Positions 1 through 11,199 of a stretch of DNA of 64,000 nucleotides are shown in pieces (within the stretch, counting starts at the first letter, position 1; each line of letters starts with the position of its first letter). The DNA lies in the NCBI RefSeq assembly GCF_964340395.1, contig NC_135554.1:11720751-11784750 (forward strand). The letters run 5' to 3'. This stretch comes from Glandiceps talaboti (taxonomy: Eukaryota; Hemichordata; Enteropneusta; Spengelidae). Made by a program: the position numbers and the translations under genes. The notes under the pieces were generated by a model, which worked only from the letters and a program-made list of their open reading frames with translations, was not told the origin of the DNA and did no database searches.

Positions 1-588
1 CCCACATTTGAAGCAATGTCGGTGTGCAACCGCATGAATACCTTGTCAAAAGCATACCTAGATTAGTAACCATGGTTTATACAATTCTAAGAGCTCTGTG
101 ATGGGTGAAGTGGTCAATTGAACTAATATTTACTTCCAAAGTGTGCTAATAAGGTGCTTTTCCAACATACGCTCTGATTCAACTGCACTATGACTTGTCA
201 TCTATCCAAAGTGCCCCACTTGACGAAATATCATTCGTTCACGTTGATATATAATTTGAAGGCATTGGTACATCATTTGACGGTAATGGTACATCATTCG
301 ATTGTAATAATACATCATCTGACGAGACAGCTTTTGGCCTTAATTACGCACCATAAGTTGTTCTTGTTATATATACTGCACAGTCTGTATCCTTTACTGA
401 GAATAGCCAATCAACTACTGGTCAAACATTTTTACTTTACTATAATGTAATTACTTGCGCCCTCTTTCCAGGGGTAGGCGATTACAATTGGGATTAGATG
501 TCCGTTCGCTTGAGAGGTCGGATTAGGGATGGAATGAAAAACTGTCATCTGACAATTTTGAATAACTATTCAATTTTACTTAACACAG

Positions 589-796
589 GTAAAAAGAGGA
601 AGAGACTACGGTATACCAAGCTTACGTAGTTCTTCTTTACCGGCAATAATGGGAATGACTCAATTCCTGGGACGGATATTCTGGGGAGTTCTTGGAAGGG
701 TGGCACACAAGATGAAGCCAACTATACTATATGGTGGTAGTTTTGCAGCAGCTGGAGTTGTGACTGTCATTAGCATACACACTACAACGTATACAG
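589..796 (+). CDS. MCT-A exon (TM7-8 region)
   Basis: The exon lies between an acceptor ending ACACAG and a weak donor (GTCAAA). It encodes VKRGRDYGI through HTTTYTG and is colinear, codon for codon in length, with MCT-B exon 4. Confidence 0.87.
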
Positions 797-825
797 GTCA
801 AATACCCTAACCACTTACTATCTGC

Positions 826-864
<39 letters not shown>

Positions 865-898
865 TGTATGCATGAATGTATGTATGTATGTATGTATG

Positions 899-932
<34 letters not shown>

Positions 933-1883
933 TGTATGCATGAATGTATGTATGTATGTATGTATGTATGTATGTATGTATGTATGTGTGTATGTATGTA
1001 TGTATGTATGTATGTATGTATGTATGTATGTGCGCGCGTATGTGTGCATGTGTGTATGTATGTGTGTGTGTGTGTGTGCGTGTGCGTGCGTAAGTATGTA
1101 TGGCATGCACGCACGCATGTACGTACATGTATGTATGTATGTATGTATGGCCGGCTGTCTAGCTGCATGCATTTAGGCATGTGGGGTTTTTTTCTTTTTT
1201 TTTCTTTTGACAGGTCAGCTGGTCTATATGGTACTGTTTGGGATATGCATGGCTTGCTATAAAGCAATTTTCCCTATCGTGATGCGTCAGATAGTTGGTA
1301 TGAAATATTTCGACAGTGCGAATATGTTTTATTTCACAGTAATGGCCATTGCATCATTGTTTTGTGCTCCATTTGTAGGTAGGTATTAATGCTTCAATGC
1401 GAAGTATTTATGTAAACAGATATTCTTGATTGCACAAGCTGGTACTGTTCTGACCTATTTATACACTGGCCATATTCCTATAGTATCACGTCCTATTATA
1501 TATCATATGTATAGATTTATATAAATCACGTGCTCTACTCGTGCAGTAGTTTTCCCTCAGCATGACCTGGCACACATATTTCAATCTAGTTTCGTCATAT
1601 TGGCTATGGCGTATATCGATCCCATTACCATGTCGTATAATATGAATTGTGTTTGTAATTGTCATCCCATACCTTAGGTAAATGTTGCCGAAATTCCCAT
1701 CAATAAATTACGTGGGGAAGGTTACAGTATGGTGATGTCTGTGCCTTTGTATGTCATCACTTTCTTTAAAATGACTAGCTCAATTGAAATTCAAAAAAGG
1801 TTACAGAATAGAGCGTGTCGTTTTTGAGAAAACGATAACACATACATACAGACAGACAGAGACAGACAGACAGACAGATATAT

Positions 1884-1920
<37 letters not shown>

Positions 1921-2344
1921 TAGATAGATAGACATATACCCCAAGATATGGGATGGAAATGACATAGCCAATTTCCGCGCACGAATTTCGTAAATAATAA
2001 TATTTAGTGGCGTTCCGTTAGGTAATTAATTTCAGTCACATCATCAAAAAATTCACGAAAGAAAATTCCAATATAATCCTTCCAGCCTTTCTTACAAACC
2101 GTCAGTTGACATTTTAAACCGTAGCATTAATGGTCAATTGACATAAACATGAATTCACATCATTACAGGATGGATACGGGATATTGAAGGAAATTACGAC
2201 CTTGCTTTTTATCTCATCGCTGGAATATTCCTGACATCAGCAACCTGTGCTTTCCTCGCTCAAATTGCTGACAATTACAACAAGAAAAAAGAAAGACGAA
2301 AACTGAAAGCAGCTGAATATACTAGAACAGCAGTACCAGAGTGA
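589..2344 (+). CDS. MCT-A: monocarboxylate transporter-like gene, 3' part (three exons)
   Basis: This is the C-terminal half of a proton-linked monocarboxylate transporter-like protein (SLC16, major facilitator superfamily), a plasma-membrane carrier. The coding pieces are 589-796, 1214-1378 and 2169-2344 (TGA). All junctions are AG/GT and the phases match (208, 165 and 176 nt with one base carried over). The piece begins VKRGRDYGI and ends in a lysine- and arginine-rich cytoplasmic tail. It includes the FLGRIFWGVLGR segment corresponding to the TM8 region. Exon lengths equal those of MCT-B downstream (208, 165, then 176 versus 170), so the two are tandem duplicates. The exons for TM1-6 must lie left of the window: nothing in 1-588 matches the MCT-B third exon. 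An AATAAA lies about 15 bp after the stop. The substrate cannot be read from the sequence. Confidence 0.88.
826..1148. repeat. (ATGT)n/(GT)n microsatellite in MCT-A intron
   Basis: About 320 bp of ATGT tetranucleotide with GT-rich stretches lies just after the donor at 797. ORFs read through it in every frame are repeat artefacts. The same intron of MCT-B carries a comparable tract. Confidence 0.97.
1214..1378 (+). CDS. MCT-A exon (TM9-10 region)
   Basis: The acceptor follows a T-rich tract (TTTTGACAG) and the donor is GTAGGT. The exon encodes QLVYMVLFGICMACY through LFCAPFVG, matching MCT-B exon 5 in length and sequence. Confidence 0.88.
1847..1932. repeat. (GACA)n/(GATA)n microsatellite
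   Basis: A tract of GACA and GATA tetranucleotides, interrupted by a short TA run, lies in the last MCT-A intron. Confidence 0.95.
2169..2344 (+). CDS. MCT-A last exon (TM11-12 and tail)
   Basis: The exon starts after CATTACAG and encodes GWIRDIEGNYDLAFYLIAG, the last helix and the charged tail, ending TAVPE and TGA at 2342-2344. Confidence 0.88.
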
Positions 2345-4256
2345 AAATTAATTTTAAAATAAAAAAAAATAAAAAAAATAACATTGCACGATATTAACGT
2401 CGTAATGTAGCCCCAATTATGAAGTGTGTGTTCGTAATGATCCCACATTTATAGTATTCACTTCATTTTCGTTATTTTGTTGGTTTATCATATTGAATGG
2501 GTGTGCCTACTATTACTACGAGAAAACTGTGATAGACTGAATGTGTTATTACATAAGTAACAGGATGGAAATCAAAAATAGCAGTCACTGCACGACAAAA
2601 AGCGTCATGGATTCTTTTAGATATTGAGAAGCCAGTGGAATCTAGTAGTATCGATTATGGATTCTTCAGAGAAGCCATCATCTATATATCTAGCAATTTA
2701 TCAGGATGGGTGTGTCCGCTGTAGTCTATGTTTTTCATTAAGTCACAGATTTTGTTCATTCTGAAATCTTTTATTTAGTGCATTGATGAACTTATTGAAT
2801 GCATGAGCTCGCCATGTACGCCGAGGTCCACAATATTTCCACCTTCAACATCAGGCATAATTTCAACAGTAACGTACGTACTTCCATAACTATCTTTCAC
2901 GATTTCCTTTACTTATTTTTCTTCTCTTCATTGTTTGTCAATATAAAGAATATTATCATTAGTAATATCTATATTAATTGAAATTGTAATTTCTAACTTC
3001 GGAGTTCAAACTTCTAGGCATCACCAACAGTTAAAACATACAAATTTTTACACATGTAAAAAAATACAAAAAAGGGACATTAAAATTGTCATTTACGTCA
3101 TAATCAGAAACTTACTGGTATTTTAATTGCGCGAATGAGTGGCTGAACACTCATTAACTCTGAGTCTAGCCCTGTAAGCATGCTACTAGTGTACACGTAT
3201 AGGGTTAATTGTTTTCTATCCTTGCAAAGAGAAATGTGCCCATCACGTACGTGTAGTTGCCACTAACATTGTGATTTTTATTTTTAAATGATGACTTGTC
3301 AACAATATTACAAACAGCACGATGCCAAGCATTAATTGACAGCACTGTGTACATTGGAATAAGAAGGGGAGTGAGCCTGTTCAAACACATAAATTTTAAA
3401 TGCATGCGTATATATATAAATATACTGAACTGTCATCTCGATATCAAATATATTTACTCTGGTATTGTTTCTATCGTCATTGCTTTCAACCACAACATCA
3501 GCGTCATCACCACCACCAACACCACCACCACCACAAGCAGCAGCAGCAGCAACAACAACAATATCATCATGATCATCAACATGATCTTCATTGCCGTCGT
3601 TGTACATGTAGTCCTCGTTGTCGTTCTCGTTCTCGTTGAACCACTCACCTAATAATGTTTAATGCTGTCATCGTCAACAACAACATAACACTACTTCTTG
3701 TTCATTATATAACCAATCCTACATGTTCTGTAGCATGTACAGTCCAAATACAACCTTTGCCTCATTACTAATATCTTATCAAATCCACAACATGAAATGT
3801 AAACATGTTTAACAGGCCATAACCTATCGCATGTTAAAATATATCAATTACATAGTCCTGACGTGTATAACCTCATATTTAATGTAAGGTCATACATTTG
3901 CGCAATGCGCATGTACGGCTTTCTTTTTGCTTTCCCGCAACATTGATATACACGGCATACTTAAAGGGAAAAAATGAACGGTTTACTTATTACGGTGCTC
4001 TTTAGACTATTCAAATAGTAATCGTGGTTGGCACTAACGAAACAACGACCCCTGTCTATATAATGCAGAGGTGGTTATGTATTCAGTGTCTGCGCATGTC
4101 TGACCTTCTGCTTGCAATACTAGTATTTCGACCCAGACAGTTTCACCTCCAGCTGCCCCTAGGGTATGAGGCGAAACGTCAAGATTGCAAGAGAACTGCC
4201 AGGATCTCGCGCACTGTTATATCCGATATCACGACATTTTATCTTGCATTTACACA
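2345..4256. other. MCT-A to MCT-B intergenic region
   Basis: About 1.9 kb separates the MCT-A stop from the MCT-B start. It holds the MCT-A polyadenylation signal and a triplet-repeat tract at 3505-3577. I see no coding exon. The MCT-B promoter should lie in the last few hundred bases, but I recognise no TATA box there. Confidence 0.6.
3505..3577. repeat. ACC/CAG/CAA/ATC triplet-repeat tract
   Basis: Successive runs of ACC, CAG, CAA and ATC-type triplets make all six frames look like homopolymer peptides. Confidence 0.9.
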
Positions 4257-4440
4257 ATGACTACTTCTAAGTCTTATAAGTCAATGAAGTATAACTGTGA
4301 CCCTCCGGACGGTGGATATGGTTGGGTAGTAACGTTCGGTGGTTTTATTGTATTCTTTCTCATCGGTGGACAGGCATATTCTTTTGGGGTTTTGTATGTG
4401 GAATTTTTGAATGCCTTTGGAGCGTCGAAAGCTGACACAG
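4257..4440 (+). CDS. MCT-B exon 1
   Basis: Encodes residues 1-61, including the PPDGGYGW signature and TM1. The donor is CAG/GTAGGA and one base is carried over. Confidence 0.88.
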
Positions 4441-7400
4441 GTAGGAATGTTATAATTGTTGAAGATGACATATTCATAATTTTAGTAAATTCCGTATTTT
4501 TACTAAACTATGTACCGAATTAGCATATTTTACATTGTCTAAGCGCCTCGTTTTCGCTACCTCGCTGAATGCGGAAGTGTGTCAGTTACGGGAACCGGCG
4601 TACGGTCTCAGAAACTACGTCGTGTATTCAAACAGAATGAAAATTTTCTTTGAAATATAGCCATTTCGATTGACAATAAACCATTTACTAAGATTCTGTA
4701 AAGTATTTGACTAGAGAGCAAGCAATTCATTTACGATGGCACAATTATCCGTGCCGAAGCGGATGCAACGAAACTTTCAGAAACTGCTCCCTGTACCATC
4801 GATAGTAGCTGGTCCAAAGTTTAAGGCCGTACGATACATTGCATATATTTGCGGCATGATGATTAAGTGACGCCGTGCAGAGACCAATATGTCTATTGAA
4901 TTCTGCGCTCTATGCAAGGAAATGGATAACGCACGTGTATATGGAACGAATGATGTTTTTACGCTGTTGTTTACGAGTTTGTCCATGACCACAGACATAA
5001 AGACACCCTAACAGTTTGTTTTTTCCCATATAAGCTTATACTGCCATCATAATCCAGGGCTGTTGTACCAGACTGTCCCATTTTCATACATAGCGAGAGA
5101 ACATTGCGTTATAAGCTTACATCGTGGCTTAGGTTTTGTCAATCCAATTCGAAGTCTTTTGGGTTAATTTTTTAGATTAATTTTTTTTACATTTATATTT
5201 CTTTTACTATTATTTTTAGTGTTTTTAAAGTATTTTATTATTATTTTTATTTTTAAGGGGATATTGATGTGTACTTTTCACGTACAGGTAACATCGTAAC
5301 TTAAATACCAAAAGTGAACAGCAAGACCAAGCTAGAAAACTTGAAAACATCAGAAAGTAACAATGCAACCAAAACACCATTTTCAAAACAGAAGCTATTA
5401 GTACGTTGATAACTCTTTACTCAGGCCTAAAAAAATAATTTTTGGTTCCGGTTACCCAACCCCACCTACTTTTTCACTGCTGGCCCTAAATTATTTGTAC
5501 GTATTCGAGAAAAAATAAGATGTGAATTCTCACGAGAAATAATTGATGTGGAAACTGACACCAACCTAGGAAGACAATACATAAAACTGTTCTTCCAATC
5601 TGAAATGGCTGATGGGAAGAAATGAAAAACACAGAGACCATTTGCAAAACAATGGAAACCCTGAACTAGACACTCACACATGAAAAAATATATAATAAAA
5701 TAGACTAAAAATTCTACCTACACATGTACCCCACCTATGCTAAAATGTAATAATCGGAACCACACGATTTTTTTATTAGGTGTTATGTTTGATTTTCTTG
5801 AAACTGAAAATCGTTATCATCCCAATCTCCGTCCTCGCCCTCATCCACATCATCTTCCCTCTCAAACACACATTCTTCTGGTAAATTATATTCTTCTTCA
5901 AACTGTACAAGAGTTTCTAGCTCATCAATAATGTCAAGTATTTTTTCACCCTCTGTTAACACGATGTCATCCACTTCCATATCATTCTCTCCCCTATGTC
6001 TCCCTTCGTTGCTTTCACAATTTTCGCAGTTTTTACAATAACATCCTGGTCCACATTTAAGACGTTTTTTCACACAACCACATTGTTTGTTTTTGCATCC
6101 CCCTTTACATTTACAACCCTTTGTGTATTTGCCAACAGTATCTTTAACAATTGCTATATTTTCTTCTGAATCCCACAAGATACTTAAATTACCATTAGCA
6201 ATACAACCATGACTATTATAATCTGGTAATACTATCGTAATTTGATGTGACTAATTCCATATTTTAGATACAAAGCAAGACCTCAACAAATGATACTTTA
6301 ATGCGGTAGGGTTTGGCATATTTTCCTCCTCAAACCGTGTTCTTACTTGTATCTGATCAACATTTCTTGTGACATTTTATCACATCACGGATTTCACAAC
6401 ATTTTTTCATGTATTGTTTTCGCACAACTCATGTTGTCTATGTACTGGACAAATTTTGAATGAAATGTTTTCACATACTGAACAAACGCCCTTTTTTCAA
6501 GCTTCAAAGTAACATTCATAGCCTTACGTTTAGACAAGTCTAATTTTTGCCAGATTAGATATGATACTCAATTTCCTTGGCATGTCACTAAATGTGCAAG
6601 CTGTGCATTGTTTATTAATGACACATTTTATTTAGGACAACCTTGCTTTTCGGTGACACGACAGTTGAGTGTTTTAATAGGATCATATTTAAAGAGTACA
6701 ACAGTCAAAAATTACAATAGCAATAAAGTAAATAAAACGGAGCAATGTCCAATATATGGACAAATCAAAAAATTACCCGAGAAGACACTCTAGACAAACA
6801 GTTCAACACAAATTTACACCTCAGATAAAGTTCAGACAGAAAGCAAACTTCTCCACATCCACACTAATATAGCGAATGACTCGGAAATCTGAATGTCTTG
6901 TCACAAATCCCTCCTTCAACCAACCAACCAACCATCAGCTACTATGAACCTGCAAGACGAAACAATTTAAGATTTTTTGAATTTTCATTGTTTGTTTGTT
7001 TGCTTCGGATGAATACAAGAGTAAAACAATTTTAGGAAGGAGGACACAATCTCAATATATACTCTAAGTCTCAGATATCTATTCCACTTTATCATGACAG
7101 CTATGTTTGTATTACAGCATGGATAGGTGCTTTGTTTGCTGGTAGCGGAATTTTGGGCTACCCACTTTCACTGGCGCTTTCTAAAAGATATGGCTACCGC
7201 AAAGTTACAATGCTAGCTGGTATTTTAACATCCATTGGTATATTTGCAACCTCGTTCGCAACAAGCATCGGACAGGTGTATATTTTGTATGGAGTTTTTA
7301 CAAGTAGGTCTTATATTTCATATAAATACGCATGTGCAGCTTTTGACGCAAGTGCAGAAATGATCAATTGAGATTTCAATTAAGATATGCGCAAACATGA

Positions 7401-7480
7401 TCTTTGAAGATGCTGGTGTCTATCTATCTGTGTCATTGATATCAACGCAAACGAATCACAAACCTACACACACACACACC

Positions 7481-7549
<69 letters not shown>

Positions 7550-9160
7550 CATAATATTACATACACACACGCAATGGCTCACTTTTTTGTCATATATTCC
7601 TTCCGCTTGCTTAGCTATCTATCTGTGTCATTAATATCGACGGAAACGCATCACACACACACACGCGCGCGCGCGCGCAATGGCTAACGTATTTCTGTCT
7701 TCATATTTTCCTTCTGTCTCGCTGCATGAAAGGTATTTGGTTCTGGCAGCCTGAACTAACAGCGTTTGGAATTCTTAGTAAATACTTCAGCAAGAAGCTA
7801 CCCTTTGCCATCAGTCTGGCCGTATCAGGGACAGGAGCTGGACAGCTAGTACTGTCATTCGGGACACAACTTCTCCTAGATGAATATGGATGGCGTGGAA
7901 CACTTATGATACTCGCAGCTCTAAACCTTCATTTTTGTATTGCTGGGGCACTGTACAGACCTATCGAAATGTATCATCGGACAAACAAGAAAACAAGTAC
8001 TGAATTACAATCTGTATGTACAGCATCTCCTCACGATGTACAATGTGATAACAGTAACATTCCAAACACTACGCTACATGAATTCAACAGCAATTTCGAT
8101 TGCCAAAGGAACGGATCTGAGAAATGCTCGCATCGAGAGCAAAGTTACAAGTATCGCCATGTCGTTGAAAATGACAAAGCAAGAGAAAGTGAAAAAAAGT
8201 ATTGTCATGGACATTACAAGGAATACTGTATTAAACTATGGACTAGTTTTCTATCTACGTTTGACCCCTCTTTATTCAAGAACGTGGCATTTGTCTTGGT
8301 ACTTGTGTGTGCATTTGGACACCAGGGTGGAAGTTTTGCGATATTGGCGCATATTGTAAGTTGAATTATAACCATGTAAAATACATTCGGTGATTTTTAA
8401 GGCAACACAAATGTTTTAAGTTTACAATGACGTTACTACTAGGAAAACTGAACTGTCAGCTAATCAAAATAGGCAAACTCTAAAACTGTCAATCAATGTG
8501 GTAGATTACACAATTAAGTGGGTGGTAGTGGTACCTTTATTGAGGGTATGTAATCACACTATAATAAACTCTGGAAGTCCCCAACCATGTACAATGACTG
8601 ATCGTGGAAGTCATCAGAAACACCACACAATTGCGGGTGCATGCAATTAAAGCAATGTCCACTCAATAGCTCAAATCAACAGGTCACAAACAATAGTTTT
8701 AGTTTGCGTCTATCTTAACCGAATAAAACCCCACACATACATGCTATTGCAAAGACCCCCGTCCGTCCGTCCCTTCGTGCGTTGGGTTTGGGGTTAGGGT
8801 TTAGGTTAGAATACGTCCTAATATGCTTTTTATATGGCAAACGTGCATTAATCTACCATTTGATTTAAAACAGGTTAAAAGAGGAGGAGACTATGGTATA
8901 ACGAGTTTACTCAGTTCTTCTTTACCGGCAATAATGGGACTGACTCAGTTGTTCGGACGGATATTCTGGGGAGTTCTTGGAAGGGTTGCACACAAGATAA
9001 AGCCGACCACACTGTTTGGAGGTAGCTTTGCAGGAGCTGGAGTTGTGACTGTCGTCAGCATACACACTACTTCGTACACAGGTGAAATACAATCATTTAA
9101 ACAAACATAACGATGTAACGATTGGGCGGGTGGCCAGGCGGGCAGGCAGACACATGTATG

Positions 9161-9207
<47 letters not shown>

Positions 9208-10419
9208 ATGTATGTATGTATGTGTGTATGTATGTATATGTGTATATATGTATGTATGTATGTATGTGTGTGTGTATGTATGTATGTATGTATGTATGTA
9301 TGTATGTATGTATGTATGTATGTATGTATGTATGTACATATGCGCGTATGTGTATGCAACACATGCATGCCAATACATCTAATTGTTTTTAATTTCGCTT
9401 TACAGGCCAGCTCATATTCGCTGTGCTGTTTGGTGTATGTATGGCTTGCTATACATCCATCTTCACCATTGTCATACGTCAAATAGTTGGTATAAAACAC
9501 TTGGACAGTGGTAACATGTTTTATCTGACAGTATTAGCCATTTCCCCGTTTCTGTGTGCACCATTTGTAGGTAAGTGGTCATCCTCTTCCATCTATTATT
9601 AAAAATGTATGAACATCCTGGATTATATGATTACCCCACCTTCTAAAGCAATACTGGTTAGATTGAACAAGAGTCAAGGAAATCATGCTTGTATAATACC
9701 GTAATCAGCTTATTCAAACTTGTTACAAAGACATTGCGAACATAGTTATGTACTACACAATAAATCAAACAACACAAACATTTGCCTTTTACAGAATGTA
9801 TATATCAAGGTGCATAAAGACTCGATAAGTAGCTATGGACCATGGGGTTTGATCTGCCCTGTTTAACGTCACACAGATGAAGATTTGAACGTGTTTATGT
9901 AATAATCATATCATATCATATCATATCATATCATATCATATCATACCATACCATAGTGTATACATTATGTGCAATTTTTTATGACATGTCTTTTGGTTTA
10001 GAGCAAACAATCCACACAACTGTTTTTTCATTATTAATATTTGGGGTTTGATGAGGCTCGTTAGGGGATCTGGCTGGAGATATATAACTTGAAGATGAAC
10101 TTTGCAGAGGCGAAAATATTAAATTAGGGATATTATTGCAAGCATGTTATATTGTGCTTGCAGACACGTTTACACAAAAAAGAACTGACAACATAATACG
10201 AATAGGATTGACAATCATTTGACGTGTATATGAATTCTCTTCATTACAGGTTGGCTACGAGATATTAAAGGAAATTACGACCTTGCTTTCTATCTCATCG
10301 CTGGAATGTTTCTGACATCAGCAACCTGTGCTTTCCTGGCTCAAATAGTTGACAGTTACAAGTCGAAAAAGAAACGACAAAAACCTAAAGAGGCTGAACA
10401 TAAGGATACATATATATAA
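4257..10419 (+). CDS. MCT-B: complete monocarboxylate transporter-like gene (SLC16 family), six exons
   Basis: Exons are 4257-4440, 7118-7303, 7733-8355, 8874-9081, 9406-9570 and 10250-10419. Together they give 1536 nt, or 511 residues, normal for an SLC16 carrier of the major facilitator fold (12 membrane helices). All introns are GT-AG and all phases fit. The family signature PPDGGYGW lies at the start of TM1 (about residues 17-24). The second signature, YFSKKLPFA near residues 140-149, precedes TM5. A polar cytoplasmic loop of about 95 residues (roughly 205-300) separates TM6 and TM7. A GRIFWGVLGR segment follows in the TM8 region, and the tail is lysine-rich. An in-frame ATG at 4185 would add 24 residues; 4257 was preferred because these carriers have short N-termini. 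Proton-coupled transport of small carboxylates is the family role; the actual substrate is unknown. Tandem duplicate of MCT-A. Confidence 0.92.
5423..5772. repeat. Interspersed repeat R1, copy 1
   Basis: This ~350-bp segment of MCT-B intron 1 matches the reverse complement of 23016-23386 over its whole length, and part of 19770-19950. Both ends carry the AGGCCTAA and TTCCGATTA type sequences seen in the other copies. It does not code for a recognisable protein and is probably a non-autonomous transposon. Confidence 0.7.
5783..6257 (-). pseudogene. CXC-domain (tesmin/TSO1-like) ORF fragment inside MCT-B intron 1
   Basis: An antisense reading frame, open from about 6257 and with its first ATG at 6178, encodes a compact cysteine block. 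It runs KGCKCKGGC, NKQCGC, then LKCGPGCYCKNC, the spacing of a tesmin/TSO1-type CXC metal-binding module. An acidic tail rich in Asp and Glu follows, ending at 5783. There is no start context or splice acceptor upstream, and a stop precedes the open stretch. It is therefore best read as the 3' end of a longer, probably mobile or multicopy gene stranded in the intron. DNA binding is the known role of CXC modules; function here is inferred only. Confidence 0.55.
7118..7303 (+). CDS. MCT-B exon 2
   Basis: The acceptor is GTATTACAG. The exon encodes AWIGALFAGSGILGYPLS through ILYGVFT (TM2-TM4 start). The donor is A/GTAGGT. Confidence 0.9.
7465..7547. repeat. (CA)n(TA)n microsatellite
   Basis: A CA run merges into a ~60-bp TA run in MCT-B intron 2. 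A second CA/CG run lies at 7651-7678. Confidence 0.95.
7733..8355 (+). CDS. MCT-B exon 3
   Basis: Encodes IWFWQPELTAFG through FAILAHI: TM4-6, the large cytoplasmic loop and TM7. The donor GTAAGT at 8356 leaves the frame in phase 0. Confidence 0.9.
8874..9081 (+). CDS. MCT-B exon 4
   Basis: The acceptor is AAACAG. The exon encodes VKRGGDYGITSLLSS through HTTSYTG. The donor GTGAAA is followed within 75 bp by the microsatellite. Confidence 0.9.
9154..9335. repeat. (GT)n/(ATGT)n microsatellite in MCT-B intron 4
   Basis: About 180 bp of GT and ATGT repeats lies ~70 bp after the exon 4 donor, the same relative position as the tract in MCT-A. Confidence 0.96.
9406..9570 (+). CDS. MCT-B exon 5
   Basis: The acceptor is CGCTTTACAG. 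The exon encodes QLIFAVLFGVCMACY through FLCAPFVG. The donor is GTAAGT. Confidence 0.9.
9906..9954. repeat. (CATAT)n pentanucleotide repeat
   Basis: About nine copies of a CATAT unit, the last ones changed to CATAC, lie in MCT-B intron 5. Confidence 0.92.
10250..10419 (+). CDS. MCT-B exon 6
   Basis: The acceptor is TTCATTACAG. The exon encodes GWLRDIKGNYDLAFYLIAG, the last helix and the tail ending KDTYI, with TAA at 10417-10419. Confidence 0.9.
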
Positions 10420-10932
10420 ATGAATCTATGCCCACTTGTGCAGCAATACAAGTTTGAAAATCTAAAAAAAGTACTATAACAATTGTTGTCTTTACATTAA
10501 TTGTATATCTTGCAATTGACAGCAAGAACTTCGTATTCACAAACGCACTTTTTGTTGTGTTACCTTCATCTTTTGAGACGATTTATCAATCGACGTGTGT
10601 GCTTAATTTGTTATCATGGACTTATTGAACATGCATGAAATAGCTGTTAATTCTTTCTTTTAACTATGAGAAACTGTGGTATTCATTCATTCTGTCTGAA
10701 ATTAAATCAATAGCAAAATTTCAAAGTAACCATGTAAACACTTTAATAATCTTAGCTATTAAAAATACTTACTAAATATAGTTATATAGCTGTGACAGTT
10801 TATTTCGCGTATATACACAATAGTAGACTGTAAAACGTGACATTCGTGTTATACTGTGACCAACCACTCACGGTTGTAGTACTCCAACCAGTCTGTGCCT
10901 GCAAGACCAAAAGATTTAGACCCCCGCCTTGC

Positions 10933-11190
10933 ACTAGTAGAGATTTTAGTACAGAATACGTCATTTTCCGTACTATAGTTCAGATTGAGTTCAATTCTGT
11001 ACTTTTATGCTGATGAGGTGGACGTTTCTGTACTTTCCCATTAGCGCCTGTCTAATCGGATTATACTCGATCTGAAAAATAGTTCAGATTGCGAGTCGGA
11101 AGTGATTTGAATACATTTGCATTTAGTTCAGAATATATTCATGAGTTCACCCCGATAACCGGGCAGTAAACAAATGAATATTCAAATCTA
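10933..11190 (+). mobile_element. 258-bp element R2, copy 1
   Basis: This stretch starts ACTAGTAGAGATTTT and ends ATTCAAATCTA. It is identical, base for base, to the reverse complement of 29806-30063. Inside it, TAGTTCAGATTG occurs twice and AGTACAGAA recurs in both orientations. It encodes nothing recognisable. The sharp loss of identity at both ends and the perfect identity suggest recent movement or a recent local duplication. Confidence 0.75.
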
Positions 11191-11199
11191 CCGTGCTTG

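Noticed and set aside
190-450. 86-residue + strand ORF at the window start
   Set aside because: Lies in the MCT-A intron, matches no MCT exon and has no splice context.
727-1267. Long Tyr-Ile-His-Thr and Met-Tyr-Val-Cys ORFs on both strands, also at 8945-9500, 46357-46851 and 48504-49218
   Set aside because: They are translations of ATGT/ACAT microsatellites, open in all frames because the repeat lacks stops.
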